A stretch of DNA of 64,000 nt from CBDBCK01 sp965203345 (GTDB taxonomy: Bacteria > Chloroflexota > Dehalococcoidia > Lucifugimonadales > Lucifugimonadaceae): the NCBI GenBank assembly GCA_965203345.1, contig CBDBCK010000028.1, positions 310,001 through 374,000 of the forward strand, read 5' to 3'. The position numbers were made by a program, and so were the translations under genes. Under the pieces are notes generated by a model. It saw only the letters and a list, made by a program, of their open reading frames with translations. It ran no database searches and was not told the origin of the DNA. Positions 25,161 through 35,228 of this stretch are shown piece after piece (the stretch's first letter is position 1; each line of letters opens with the position of its first letter).

Positions 25161-25923
25161 CTACGTAAAATTTCTCTCTGAATCGCTAATCAGCACAAAA
25201 TCATCTCTTCTGTAATCCTTCGGGAGCTTATGACGTAGAAGTTGGGTGGTCTTCCTGAGAATGAGAACCTTTGTATCACGGTACTCCGGACTTTGTCGCC
25301 TTTTTATTGGTACGCCGTTGGGCTTTAATTAAGGCAGCTTGATTCGGAGGAAGCGTGTAAATTGAGAAAAACCCATTAGAGTGCCCCCGTAAGCCTGTTG
25401 CAGGCTGCCATTTGAATCCAAAGCATCAACACAGTCAAAATCGCCAGTTTTTCTTCGCTATGGAAGTAGCTCTTCGAACTATATAGTTCTTTCCATGTCT
25501 CTCGAGAGAAAAAACTCACGGTGCTGATGTAACGAATTCAGGGGTATGAAATGAAACCTTGGATAAATGCCTTTCAATCTGTTTGAGAGTCGGAGGACTA
25601 AGTCGCGGTGCAACCAAAACTCTATACAGCGGGTTGATATCATTGCTGTGCACTCTACAACCTCTCAGTTTGTGCTTCTATCAGCGTGGACCCACGACCC
25701 ATGAACGGATCATATACTATATCGTTTGGACGGCAAAATCGCCGAATAAGAACTCGGGGAGCTGGGGTTTGTAACGAGCACGATATGATATCTTGTGCAG
25801 AAATGCTCTTCTCTCTGTTTCAAAGTCCAGAGCTCGTTTTCGTAGACCGCTATCCTAAATCTGCAAGACGTTTCTTTTCAGTGATTGTAAAGCGTTTGAA
25901 CTTAACGAACGAGCTAAGCTCAT
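25161..25923 (-). pseudogene. DNA amino-methyltransferase pseudogene, multiple frameshifts, catalytic end missing
   Basis: No single frame is open, but on the minus strand consecutive pieces of one methyltransferase appear in order across different frames. They are ELWTLKQRE (about 25830), FLHKISYRARYKPQLPEF (about 25780), RRFCRPNDIVYDPFMGRGST with SAM-binding motif I (about 25740-25685), SNDINPLYRVLVAPRLSPPT (about 25640-25590), LWIQMAACNRLTG (about 25400), GFFSIYTLPPNQA (25333-25374) and EYRDTKVLILRKTTQLLR (about 25270). A plausible original start is ATG at 25923 with AGGAG upstream. At least four frame changes and several stops interrupt it. The SPPF/SPPY catalytic motif, which in my recollection of this family follows the last piece, is absent, so the 3' end is lost. 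Confidence 0.82.
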
Positions 25924-26016
25924 AATGAAACTCCTGGCTGTCTTTGAGGGTGAATCTCTGTCGGGGGGTGAACATATCAGGTTGTCTCTCCTGAAAACGC
26001 GAGTTGTGCGCAACTA

Positions 26017-26301
26017 TTAGTCTAGCTGCTCTAACCTTTCCGCCAAGGTGAAATCTTTCTCGGTAATTGCCGCCGCGTCGTGAGAACAGACCGCTATACG
26101 CACAAACGTGTAGCGAATATCTATATCCGGATGATGATCTAACTCTTCAGCAGCCTGTGCAACATTCTGCACGAATTCGATGCCGTCCATAAAACTCTCA
26201 AAGCGAAACTCCTTTTCTATCTGTTCTCTATCGTTCGAGACCTGCCAACCCTCAAGGCTTTGTAGGCGTTCCAATATTTCTTGTTCTGAAAGTGCCTTCA
26301 T
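26017..26301 (-). CDS. Pterin-4a-carbinolamine dehydratase
   Basis: A small (94-residue) protein with the PCD signature EELDHHPDIDIRYTFVRIAVCSHDAAAITEKDF, carrying the paired histidines of the active site. The family dehydrates 4a-hydroxytetrahydropterin, supporting pterin-dependent hydroxylases. In bacteria lacking those it may serve molybdopterin or folate metabolism. No aromatic amino acid hydroxylase is adjacent. It is a monocistronic minus-strand gene next to the methyltransferase pseudogene. Confidence 0.93.
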   Translation of the reverse strand: MKALSEQEILERLQSLEGWQVSNDREQIEKEFRFESFMDGIEFVQNVAQAAEELDHHPDIDIRYTFVRIAVCSHDAAAITEKDFTLAERLEQLD

Positions 26302-26572
26302 ATTAATTGGCTCCTATGCTGAGTATTCTTAAATCAGACTTGGTTTCAAGCCCGTCCTACAGTTATATTAGGATAGTATTTTCCGCGATGCCGTTGCATT
26401 AGAATTGAGTTGGTCCGAATCCTAAATTGAGGCTTGTCCACCTTCCATCGTTCTCAGAGAGTAATCAGGTTCGCTTCTTGATGGAGTTTAGATATTATAT
26501 AACCGTGCTGAAAGTGTGGAACAACTTCATCTTTGATTCAAATAAATGATTACATAAGTAGGAGGATTTACA

Positions 26573-27493
26573 ATGGAGAAACACTTGTTTGGACAAACAG
26601 GTATGGAAGTCGCCAGACTGGGTATTGGCTTGGCGGAAATAGGTTTTGAGCTACCAGAAAATGAAGAGTCAGAAGCCGGACGGCTCTTGAATATGGCGTT
26701 GGATAACGGTATAAATTTCCTGGATACCGCCGCCTGTTATGGAATATCGGAGCGAACCATAGGGCGTACCGTTTCGGGACGACGCGATGAGTACTACTTG
26801 GCTACAAAGGCGGGACATTCGGCCGGTGAACCAGGCTGGCAGGAATGGACATACCGTACTATCGTAGATAGTGTAGATCGCAGCTTGCGTCTGATGAATA
26901 CAGACAGACTCGACTTGGTTCAGCTACATTCTTGCGGCATAGACGTGTTGGAGAAGGGTCAGGTCATAAAGGCTCTGCAAGACGTGAAGACCGCTGGAAA
27001 GACGGGGCATATAGGCTACTCAGGCGATAACGAAGATGCGCATTGGGCTGTGGAGAGCGGCGAATTCGAGACGCTTCAGACCAGTTTCAGCATAGCCGAT
27101 CAGCGAGCTCGGAGTACCGGTTTGCTTAAGAAGGCAAAGGACAAAGGCATGGGCATAATACTAAAGAGGCCCATAGCCGGAGGATCTTGGCAACGGGCCC
27201 GCAACTCCAAGGGTGGCGGACGTGGCTACGATGAACCTTATTTGCAGAGGTCAAAGAAAATGGCATCAGAAGGTCCGATATCCGGCGAGCCTTCCGATTC
27301 CATACAGTTTTCGTTAGCGTTTGTGTTTGCGTATCCGGAGCCTGACGTGGCTATAGTCGGTACAAAAAACTCAACCCATCTGGAAAGAAATCTGAGTTTA
27401 ATCAAAGAAGGTATCAGTATAAGCGAGGAAGCTATCAAGGAATTACAGACCAGATTTGATAGATTGGACGATAACTGGCGTCAACTGACTTGA
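26573..27493 (+). CDS. Aldo/keto reductase
   Basis: An intact AKR of 306 residues with the full tetrad: Asp51 and Tyr56 in INFLDTAACYGISE, Lys79 in YYLATKAG, and His119 in LDLVQLHSCG. The C-terminal AIVGTKNSTHLERNLSLI is the phosphate-binding part for NADPH. The family reduces aldehydes and ketones; the substrate is unknown. AGGAGG lies before the ATG. It serves as the in-window reference against which the gene at 22040 looks catalytically dead. Confidence 0.92.
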   Translation: MEKHLFGQTGMEVARLGIGLAEIGFELPENEESEAGRLLNMALDNGINFLDTAACYGISERTIGRTVSGRRDEYYLATKAGHSAGEPGWQEWTYRTIVDSVDRSLRLMNTDRLDLVQLHSCGIDVLEKGQVIKALQDVKTAGKTGHIGYSGDNEDAHWAVESGEFETLQTSFSIADQRARSTGLLKKAKDKGMGIILKRPIAGGSWQRARNSKGGGRGYDEPYLQRSKKMASEGPISGEPSDSIQFSLAFVFAYPEPDVAIVGTKNSTHLERNLSLIKEGISISEEAIKELQTRFDRLDDNWRQLT

Positions 27494-27673
27494 AAGCTGC
27501 ATTCCAGAGGTGCTATTCCCTGAAGAAATTTCATATCTGGAATATCATTAACTTCCCATAGAAGCTTGGAGAGAGAGGTCAATGTATGGCTAGGTACGTT
27601 TTCCTGTTATAAAGTTTAATGTGTTGTGTATCCATATGTTGAAAATTGTTTTTAGTGTGAGGAGAAGGGTTTT

Positions 27674-28963
27674 ATGCCAACTTATGCTGTATTAGGTGGT
27701 CATTGGGGAGATGAGGGGAAGGGTAAAGTAGTAGATGTAATGGCCGGAAAGGCACAGTTGGTAGCTCGTTTCTCTGGAGGCAATAATGCAGGGCATACAA
27801 TGGTTGTACCCGAAGGGAAATTTACGTTTCATATTTTGCCCAGCGGGATGTGCCGTGAAGGGGTAATCAACCTTATAGGCGACGGAGCAGTGGTGGATCC
27901 GGATGTTCTCTTGGAAGAGTTGAAAGCTGCTAGAGACGCCGGTTTGCCTGGCCACGTGCGAGTCAGTGACAAAGCTCATATAGTTATGCCTTATCACAAG
28001 GAGCTTGACCGCTTGGAAGAGATATCCAGAGGTCGAAATGCTATAGGCACAACCGGCCGGGGAATAGGTCCAGCTTACTCAGATAAAGCTGCAAGACGGG
28101 GTATTCGTGTAGGCGAGCTTAACGATATAGAGGCGCTAATGCCACGTGTGCGTCACATTGTCGAATATCAGAACGCTGTCATCATCAAGATCTATGGTGG
28201 TACACCCTTCCTGATGGAACAAATAGAGGAGAAACTGTTGTCTTGGCGAGATGCACTTGGAGGTCTGATATGCCTTTCCCGAGAAGTTCTGGATCACGCA
28301 CTGGACAGAGATTGGACGATGGTATTGGAGGGTGCGCAAGGAGCTTTGTTGGATGTAGACCACGGGAATTATCCGTTTGTCACATCTTCAAATTCTACAA
28401 TCGGGGGGGCAATCTCTGGCCTAGGTATGCCGCCCAAGTTTTTTTCGGGAATTATAGGGGTTTATAAGGCGTACTGCACTCGCGTGGGCGCTGGTCCTTT
28501 TCCTACTGAGATGAGTGAATACGCGGCAGACGTATTGCGTGAAGATGCTGGGGAATTCGGTGCGACGACCGGTCGTCCTCGGCGTATAGGCTGGTTTGAT
28601 GCTGTTGCAGGTGCTTATTCCTCAAAGGTCAACGGTTTTGACTCGGCTGTATTGACTCGTTTGGACACTTTGGATAATCGGGACGAGGTCAAAATATGCA
28701 TAGCTTACGAACTGGATGGTTATAGGACGGATCTCTTTCCGAACGACATTTCCGCTCTTGCAAGGTACAAGCCTATATACGAAACTTTGCCCGGCTGGGA
28801 AGGTACGACTTACGGTTTGGTGGAGTGGGATGCTTTACCTAAGGGGGCAAAGGCCTACGTGAGGAGAGTAGAAGAGATCTTGGATTTACCTATAACTGGG
28901 ATTTCTACCGGACCTGCACGGGAACAACTTATAGATTTGACTCCGTCTTCCGTCCTAGTATGA
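27674..28963 (+). CDS. purA: Adenylosuccinate synthetase
   Basis: Commits IMP to AMP synthesis using GTP and aspartate. The N-terminal GGHWGDEGKGKVVD holds the catalytic Asp and the phosphate loop, followed by GGNNAGHTMV with the catalytic His. GTTGRGIGPAYSDKAARRGIRVGEL, EGAQGALLDVDHGNYPFVTSSN and TTGRPRRIGWFD are hallmark segments. 429 residues, standard length. AGGAGAAGGG lies near the ATG. purF starts at the other end of the window, so purine genes are dispersed. Confidence 0.97.
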   Translation: MPTYAVLGGHWGDEGKGKVVDVMAGKAQLVARFSGGNNAGHTMVVPEGKFTFHILPSGMCREGVINLIGDGAVVDPDVLLEELKAARDAGLPGHVRVSDKAHIVMPYHKELDRLEEISRGRNAIGTTGRGIGPAYSDKAARRGIRVGELNDIEALMPRVRHIVEYQNAVIIKIYGGTPFLMEQIEEKLLSWRDALGGLICLSREVLDHALDRDWTMVLEGAQGALLDVDHGNYPFVTSSNSTIGGAISGLGMPPKFFSGIIGVYKAYCTRVGAGPFPTEMSEYAADVLREDAGEFGATTGRPRRIGWFDAVAGAYSSKVNGFDSAVLTRLDTLDNRDEVKICIAYELDGYRTDLFPNDISALARYKPIYETLPGWEGTTYGLVEWDALPKGAKAYVRRVEEILDLPITGISTGPAREQLIDLTPSSVLV

Positions 28964-29119
28964 GAACGTGCGCAACTTTGTCACCTGCCTTATTAATAAC
29001 ATTGCTGGAAACGGTGGAGCTTATAACCGATTTGAGGTTGTAATGAGAAATATTGGGAAAGATTGAGCATATGGTTACACGGCAGATATTATGGGATCAG
29101 ATTTACTGAGGAACGAACT

Positions 29120-30334
29120 ATGAGTATAGATTTGACCGATGCTGATGGAGGAATTTTAGCGGCGAAAGGGTTTTCCGCTGGAGGTGTGTTCTCGGGCATA
29201 AAGAAATCTGGACTGGATAATAAAGATTTGGGTATGTTGGTCTCGGACGAGCCTTGCGAAGTGGCAGGTGTTTTTAGCCAGAATCGAGTGCTCTCACCTT
29301 CGACCGCCTTAAGCAGAAAGAGGGTTCGAGGAGGCAACCAGGTGCGTGGGGTAGTGGTTAATAGCGGATGCGCTAACTGTTGTGTAGGGGAGCAAGGTTT
29401 TACTGACGCTGAGGAAATGACATCGCTTGCGGAAAGTCATATAAATGCTCATAAAGGTGCAATGTTGGTAGCATCCACAGGCGTGATTGGAGTGGAGTTA
29501 CCTATGGCACTTGTGCGCAATTCACTCCCTGACCTGCGTCTTTCTAGAGACGGCGGGGAAGATTTTGCACGTTCAATACTTACGACTGATAGTTTTACAA
29601 AACAGACCGCCTTCAAACTTGGTACTGAACCTGTGATAACTATAGGAGGAGTTGCGAAAGGCTCAGGGATGATTCATCCTGATATGGCGACGATGCTGGC
29701 TTTTCTTACTACTGATGCTTTGGTTGAGTCAGCGTTCCTGCAAAAGGTGCTTTCGGATGCAGTGCAGGTTACATTCAATCAGATAGACATAGACGGTGAT
29801 CAGTCCACCAACGACATGGTTTTGCTTATGGCGAATGGGGCTTCGGGCGCACCGCGTCTATCTGGTAAGAGAGCGGTTTCCGAACAGTTCGCTGAGGCAG
29901 TAAGGATAGTATGCGAACGTCTAGCAAAGGATATCGCTCGTGATGGCGAAGGAGCACGCTGTCTTATTGAAATGGTGGTATCTGGAGCAGAGACTGACGA
30001 AGATGCCAGGGCGGCCGCCCGCTCTGTGGTGTCTTCCACCCTTGTGAAAACAGCGATTTACGGAAACGATCCGAACTGGGGGAGGATTATGATGGCTTTG
30101 GGGAAGAGTGGCGCGCATATCCGGGAGTCAGCGATAGATATATTTATAAACGGCATAAACATCGTAACAGAAGGAAAGGCGATATCTTTTAATATTCAGA
30201 GCGTAGTGCAATCTCTGGCTTCGGAGGAGGTGCGGATAGAGGCGAATCTGAACATAGGAGAAGGTAGAGGTATAGCTTGGGGATGCGACCTTACGGAAGA
30301 GTATGTCGTTTTCAATTCGGCCTACACGACTTAG
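29120..30334 (+). CDS. argJ: Bifunctional glutamate N-acetyltransferase/ornithine acetyltransferase
   Basis: ArgJ recycles the acetyl group in arginine synthesis and cleaves itself before a threonine. The cleavage region is visible as KGSGMIHPDMATMLAFLTTDA with the nucleophile Thr in ATML. Other family segments are VVNSGCANCCVGEQG, DGDQSTNDMVLLMANG, GEGARCLIEMVVSGA and KTAIYGNDPNWGRIMMALG. Start 29120 is chosen over an upstream ATG at 29063 because GAGGAAC precedes it and the protein then starts at the usual place. First gene of argJ-B-D-G-H; argC is not in the cluster. Confidence 0.95.
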   Translation: MSIDLTDADGGILAAKGFSAGGVFSGIKKSGLDNKDLGMLVSDEPCEVAGVFSQNRVLSPSTALSRKRVRGGNQVRGVVVNSGCANCCVGEQGFTDAEEMTSLAESHINAHKGAMLVASTGVIGVELPMALVRNSLPDLRLSRDGGEDFARSILTTDSFTKQTAFKLGTEPVITIGGVAKGSGMIHPDMATMLAFLTTDALVESAFLQKVLSDAVQVTFNQIDIDGDQSTNDMVLLMANGASGAPRLSGKRAVSEQFAEAVRIVCERLAKDIARDGEGARCLIEMVVSGAETDEDARAAARSVVSSTLVKTAIYGNDPNWGRIMMALGKSGAHIRESAIDIFINGINIVTEGKAISFNIQSVVQSLASEEVRIEANLNIGEGRGIAWGCDLTEEYVVFNSAYTT

Positions 30335-31181
30335 CGATTTAGCTGGTCATATACGCGCGGCACCGATGAGTGCTACTGAAAGGGACCCCCCTGCTCCTAT
30401 TGTCGTAAAAATAGGCGGCTCAACGCTCGGCGAAGGTGATAGTTTCCTTGACGATATAGCTGAAATGTGGCGAGAAGGTTACCGCTTGATTGTAGTTCAT
30501 GGTGGAGGCAAAACTATCTCCGAATGGGTAGCTAAGCAGGGCATACGTCCGGAGTTTGTCCGAGGCCTTCGTAAGACCGACAGAGCGTCTCTTGATGTAG
30601 CTGTGGCCGTACTAGCTGGCAAAATCAACAACGAACTGACAGCTGAATTGCATGGCATGGGTCTGCCTGCAGTGGGGATTTCTGGAGTATCTTTGGGCAT
30701 GCTCCAGGCGGAAATTCTTGACCCAACTATGGGATACGTAGGGAAAGTGATGGACGCGGATATACGTCTGTTGTCTCTGCTGATAGATAACGGAATGCTT
30801 CCTGTGGTTGCGCCCATAGCCTTTAATTTAGACGCTGAGAATCGACCGATGAATGACCTCTCTCCCAGCTGGATGCTGAATATAAACGCCGATATATCCG
30901 CAGGTTACATAGCCCGCGCCATCATAGCCGAAAAGCTGGTCTTCCAAACAGACGTGCCGGGAGTTATGGATGGACACAGACGAGTCATACCTAGAATGAC
31001 GAGACAACAGGCTCTGGCTATGATAGAATCCAAGATCGCCGTCGGAGGAATGATACCTAAACTAGAAGCGTGTGTGCTGGCTCTCGAAACTGCGCGTAGC
31101 GCTCATATAGTTGATGGGCGTATTCCAGGAGCTCTGCGTATGTGCTTGACTGGAGAGGAAGCGGGGACACGGATAGTATGA
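30303..31181 (+). CDS. argB: Acetylglutamate kinase
   Basis: An amino-acid kinase that phosphorylates N-acetylglutamate. VVKIGGSTL, VVHGGGKTISEW, GLRKTDRASLDV, ADISAGYIARAI, LVFQTDVPGVMDG and the end GGMIPKLEACVLALE are typical. The reading frame starts at ATG 30303 with GGAAG upstream and overlaps argJ by 32 bases. A second ATG at 30366 would remove the overlap and the 21-residue non-conserved leader, so either start is possible. The overlap suggests translational coupling. Confidence 0.94.
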   Translation: MSFSIRPTRLSDLAGHIRAAPMSATERDPPAPIVVKIGGSTLGEGDSFLDDIAEMWREGYRLIVVHGGGKTISEWVAKQGIRPEFVRGLRKTDRASLDVAVAVLAGKINNELTAELHGMGLPAVGISGVSLGMLQAEILDPTMGYVGKVMDADIRLLSLLIDNGMLPVVAPIAFNLDAENRPMNDLSPSWMLNINADISAGYIARAIIAEKLVFQTDVPGVMDGHRRVIPRMTRQQALAMIESKIAVGGMIPKLEACVLALETARSAHIVDGRIPGALRMCLTGEEAGTRIV

Positions 31182-31376
31182 ATCCCCTTTCCAACTGGTG
31201 TTTAAAATACGCTTATGAGTTAGCCGAGGCAACTAAAATATGCAATTGACTATATTATTTCTGGTAATTTTACGAGCAGGACGTTTTAAGGTTAAATTGT
31301 TTGCAGGCGTGTAATGTATTTTGTCGTCTGGAAGTTCTAAAATAAAGAGTTCCGACTCAGCTTGAGGGAGGATAGA

Positions 31377-32570
31377 GTGACTGAATCAGAAAAATATCGT
31401 CGTCAGGAGGCGAATTGGTATATGCAGGTTGTAAAACGCATGCCTCCGGTTCTGCTTAGAGGTAGAGGATCTTATGTGTGGGATGCGGACGGCAATCGGT
31501 ACCTTGATTTCACCGCAGGTTGGGCTGTTCTGAATGTAGGGCATTCACACCCTTCAGTGGTGGAAGCCATACGTTCCCAAGCTGACAATATACTTCAAAT
31601 GACCAACCTATTCTATACAATTCCGCAGTTGGAACTAGCCCGCTTGATAGTGGAAAACTCGTGTATAGACAGGATTTTCTTCTGTAACTCCGGAGCAGAG
31701 GCAAACGAGGGAGCATGTAAACTCGCCCGCAAATGGGGAAGGACAAAGCTGGACGGAGCGTACGAAATCATCACCGCTATGAACTCATTTCATGGACGTA
31801 CTATGGCGATGATAGCCGCTACGGGGCAGCCTCACTATCAGGAGTCATGGAAGCCTCTGATGCCGGGCTTCATAAACGTTCCCTATAACAACATTGAAGC
31901 TATTCAAAATGCTACGAACGATAACACGTGCGCTGTGTTGCTGGAACCAGTGCAAGGTGAAGGCGGTGTCAACATACCTTCGGATAATTATCTATACGAA
32001 GTTCAGGAGTGGTGTCATTCCAGAGGAATGCTTTTCATGCTTGACGAGGTCCAAACCGGCATGGGAAGGCTGGGATCTATCTTCGGGTATCAAAGTTTCG
32101 AAGGCGTGGAGCCTGACGTTATAACGTTGGGCAAAGCCTTAGGTTCAGGAGTTCCTCTTGGTGCTTTCGCTTGTCGTGAAAGTTGCGCCGTTCTTGAACC
32201 TGGAGACCACGGTTCCACCTTCGGAGGCAACGCATTGGCTACTGCAGCGGGCGCTGCCGGAGCGAAGCTTATCATAGACGAAGATCTGTCTGGTGCCGCT
32301 CATAAAGCCGGGTTCCAACTGTCGGAACGTCTGCGGACATTGGGCGAGCGTCATCTTTCATTGAAAGAAGTTCGTGGTATGGGACTACTCATCGGCGTGG
32401 AGTTTGATAAAGACATAGCAGTTGAAACGGTACACCGCGCCCTTCATAAGGGTCTCCTGATCAATGCGGTTAGACCTAATACTATACGCTTGATGCCACC
32501 GTTGAACGTATCTGATGAAGAGATACAGCACGCGGTCTCGATACTGGACGCAGTCTTCGTAGAAGGATAG
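31377..32570 (+). CDS. argD: Acetylornithine aminotransferase family protein
   Basis: A class III PLP aminotransferase of about 397 residues. SYVWDADGNRYLDFTAGWAVLNVGHSHP at the start, FFCNSGAEANEGACKLAR, FHGRTMAMIAATGQP, FMLDEVQTGMGRLG (PLP Asp) and TLGKALGSGVPLGAF with the Schiff-base lysine are all present. Context makes ArgD the best call; ornithine or 4-aminobutyrate aminotransferases share the fold. The GTG at 31377 is preferred because AGGGAGG at 31365-31371 lies six bases before it; the TTG at 31362 would place that site inside the gene. Confidence 0.93.
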   Translation: MTESEKYRRQEANWYMQVVKRMPPVLLRGRGSYVWDADGNRYLDFTAGWAVLNVGHSHPSVVEAIRSQADNILQMTNLFYTIPQLELARLIVENSCIDRIFFCNSGAEANEGACKLARKWGRTKLDGAYEIITAMNSFHGRTMAMIAATGQPHYQESWKPLMPGFINVPYNNIEAIQNATNDNTCAVLLEPVQGEGGVNIPSDNYLYEVQEWCHSRGMLFMLDEVQTGMGRLGSIFGYQSFEGVEPDVITLGKALGSGVPLGAFACRESCAVLEPGDHGSTFGGNALATAAGAAGAKLIIDEDLSGAAHKAGFQLSERLRTLGERHLSLKEVRGMGLLIGVEFDKDIAVETVHRALHKGLLINAVRPNTIRLMPPLNVSDEEIQHAVSILDAVFVEG

Positions 32571-32575
32571 CAACT

Positions 32576-33796
32576 ATGCCTGCTAAGAAATGCGTCCTCG
32601 CTTACAGCGGAGGTATGGACTCTACCATCTCCATACCTTGGATAAAGGAGCATTACGGCTTTGACGTCGTAGCTCTCACAGTGGATTTGGGGGCTGGGGA
32701 CGAACTGGAAGGAGCACGTGAGCGTGCTTTAAGGGCAGGCGCGGTGCAGGCCGTCACGAAAGACGTCCGGAAAGAGTTTGTAGAGAATTACGTCTTTAAA
32801 GGATTGAAGGCCGGAGCCGTTTATGAAGACGCTTATCCGCTTTCTACTGCTCTGGCCAGACCTCTGATGGCCTTTCACCTAGTGCAGACCGCCATAGAGA
32901 CCGGCGCTTCTGCCATCGCTCACGGATGTACAGGGAAAGGGAATGACCAAGTTCGTTTCGATGTGGCGATCAAGACTCTCTCGCCCTTAAGTAGTCCATT
33001 TCAGATAGTGGCACCTGCTCGAGAGTGGGGCATGACTAGGGATGAAGAGAAGGTGTACGCGGAAAAAGCTGGTATACAGTTGCGGGAAGTAGGAGAAGGA
33101 CGAGTCTACTCAATAGACAAGAACCTGTGGGGGCAAGCGATAGAAGGTGAAGACTTGGAAGATATGTGGTTATCTCCTCGTGAAGACGCTTTCTCTTGGA
33201 CCAAGTCGCCGGAAAATGCCCCTGACAAACCCAAAGAGGTAGTGATAGGGTTCTCGCGAGGTATTCCGGTCTCACTGGACTCGACGAAGATAGACGGAGT
33301 CAGGCTTGTTGAATCTCTGAATTCTACGGCAGGTCAACACGGGATAGGCAGGATAGACCATATTGAGAACCGTTTAGTAGGCATAAAATCTCGCGAGGTG
33401 TATGAAGCTCCGGCAGCGGCGACACTTTTTTCTGCTCTCGCTGCTTTAGAAACCGCTACTCTTGCTCGTGATCAACAGCGCTTAAAGCGTTACCTCTCTG
33501 TCTTATACGCTGACTTGGTTTATGACGGTCGTTGGTTCACGGCCCTGAAGGACAATCTGGATGCTGCCATCGATAGCCTGCACCTTTATACGTCAGGTGA
33601 GGTGCGAATGCGTCTCTATAAGGGCTCGGCACAAGCGGTCGGGGTGCATTCTGAGTACTCCTTATACGACTATGGACTCTCCACCTACTCGTCGGAAGAT
33701 TCCTTTGATCATTCCGCGGCCGAAGGTTTTATAGATATCTATGCGTTACCTGCTCTTATGCAATATCGTTTACAAACCATGCGAGAGGTTCGTTAA
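32576..33796 (+). CDS. argG: Argininosuccinate synthase
   Basis: Joins citrulline and aspartate using ATP. The N-terminal VLAYSGGMDSTISIPWIKE is the PP-loop, where the family usually has SGGLDTS. AHGCTGKGNDQVRFDVA, IQLREVGEGRVYSIDKNLWGQAIEGE and GIGRIDHIENRLVGIKSREVYEAP are strong signatures. 406 residues, normal length. It lies five bases after argD and five before argH. Confidence 0.96.
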   Translation: MPAKKCVLAYSGGMDSTISIPWIKEHYGFDVVALTVDLGAGDELEGARERALRAGAVQAVTKDVRKEFVENYVFKGLKAGAVYEDAYPLSTALARPLMAFHLVQTAIETGASAIAHGCTGKGNDQVRFDVAIKTLSPLSSPFQIVAPAREWGMTRDEEKVYAEKAGIQLREVGEGRVYSIDKNLWGQAIEGEDLEDMWLSPREDAFSWTKSPENAPDKPKEVVIGFSRGIPVSLDSTKIDGVRLVESLNSTAGQHGIGRIDHIENRLVGIKSREVYEAPAAATLFSALAALETATLARDQQRLKRYLSVLYADLVYDGRWFTALKDNLDAAIDSLHLYTSGEVRMRLYKGSAQAVGVHSEYSLYDYGLSTYSSEDSFDHSAAEGFIDIYALPALMQYRLQTMREVR

Positions 33797-33801
33797 ATCT
33801 T

Positions 33802-35223
33802 ATGAATCAAGATTTTGACTACATTGGCGCTGCATCTGCTCCAAGAGGTTCACCGTTAGCTAGCAACTTCACTGTATCTCTTCAATACGATAAACGGCTA
33901 TACGAAGAAGAGACGGCTGCATCAGCTGCTCATGCCCGTACACTTGCTAAGGTGGAACTTCTATCAAAGAGTGAAGAGAGCGAGATTATTGAAGGTCTGC
34001 GGAAAATAAGGAGAGAGATAGAAGAAGGCCGATTCAAGTGGAGAAGTGAGCTTGAGGATATTCATATGAATATTGAGGCGCGCCTTTACCATATCGTGGG
34101 TCAGACGGCAGGCAGGCTACATACAGGCCGCTCTCGCAACGACCAAACGGCGACAGCCACGCGACTTTATATAATGCGTACGGCCGCTGAATCTGTAAGG
34201 CGGATACGAATAGCACAACGGTCTCTGCTGAATGTCGCTTATAGTCGTCTCTACGTTGTGATGCCTGGATACACTCACATGCAGAGAGGTCAGCCTGTAT
34301 ATCTTGCACATCACTTGCTGGCCTATTTTGAAATGCTGGACAGAGACGTTACGAGGTTTGCTTGTGCTTTTGACTCTGCAGACTGTCTGACTTTAGGTTC
34401 TGGCGCGCTTGCAGGGGTCTCATACCCCTTGGACAGAGAGTTCACGGCGAGGGAGCTAGGGTTCAGCAGGACGAGCTGCAACTCTATTGACGCTGTGTCG
34501 GACAGAGACTATATACTGTCTTTTATATACGCTTGTGCAGTCTGTATGGGTCATCTCTCGCGTATGGCAGAAGAATTGATATTGTGGTCAACAGATGAGT
34601 TTGGTTTTATTAATTTTTCGGATGAATATTCCACTGGTTCAAGCATAATGCCCCAGAAACGTAACCCTGACTTTGCCGAACTGATTCGAGGTAAAACGGG
34701 TAGAGTCATAGGGGCATTGGTTAGCTTAGTGGTTACGTTAAAAGGTTTACCTTTAGCGTACAATCGCGATATGCAGGAGGACAAGCCACCTATGTTTGAT
34801 GCTGCCGATGCAACGTTAGCCTCTTTAGAGACGGCGTCGGGGATGATCGAAGGTATACAAATTGACGAAGAGGCTATGCGTAAGGCTGCTGAGCAAAGCA
34901 ACGTTATGGCTACGGACTTGGCGGACTATCTGGTCGGCAAGGGAATGCCGTTCCGGCTTGCGTACGTCGCTGTCTCTAAGCTGACTGAGACTGCCCGAAA
35001 TTCAGGGCGGGACCTAAGCCAGCTTACCGAAGAAGAGTACCGAGGCGCCTCACCTTTGTTGGATGCCGAAGTGATGAAAGGCGGTCCTGAAGACTCGGCA
35101 GCTAGGCGTGATATAAAAGGGGGGACTGCGCCCGGCCGGATTCGTTTTCAGATGCAGGCTGCATATGGACGGTTGCACGCTGCTTCATTGACTGACCCTA
35201 CTTCTCCTTCTACCAAGTTCTGA
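33802..35223 (+). CDS. argH: Argininosuccinate lyase
   Basis: Cleaves argininosuccinate into arginine and fumarate; fumarase/aspartase superfamily. EDIHMNIEARLYHIVGQTAGRLHTGRSRNDQTAT, PGYTHMQRGQPVYLAHHLLAYFEM (catalytic His) and the superfamily signature GSSIMPQKRNPDFAELIRGKTGRV are visible. 473 residues. Follows argG directly; rpe starts five bases later. Confidence 0.97.
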   Translation: MNQDFDYIGAASAPRGSPLASNFTVSLQYDKRLYEEETAASAAHARTLAKVELLSKSEESEIIEGLRKIRREIEEGRFKWRSELEDIHMNIEARLYHIVGQTAGRLHTGRSRNDQTATATRLYIMRTAAESVRRIRIAQRSLLNVAYSRLYVVMPGYTHMQRGQPVYLAHHLLAYFEMLDRDVTRFACAFDSADCLTLGSGALAGVSYPLDREFTARELGFSRTSCNSIDAVSDRDYILSFIYACAVCMGHLSRMAEELILWSTDEFGFINFSDEYSTGSSIMPQKRNPDFAELIRGKTGRVIGALVSLVVTLKGLPLAYNRDMQEDKPPMFDAADATLASLETASGMIEGIQIDEEAMRKAAEQSNVMATDLADYLVGKGMPFRLAYVAVSKLTETARNSGRDLSQLTEEEYRGASPLLDAEVMKGGPEDSAARRDIKGGTAPGRIRFQMQAAYGRLHAASLTDPTSPSTKF

Positions 35224-35228
35224 TTTTT

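Noticed and set aside
25559..25925. Two overlapping plus-strand open frames (71 and 79 codons)
   Set aside because: They are the antisense of the DNA methyltransferase pseudogene; the minus strand explains the apparent coding look.
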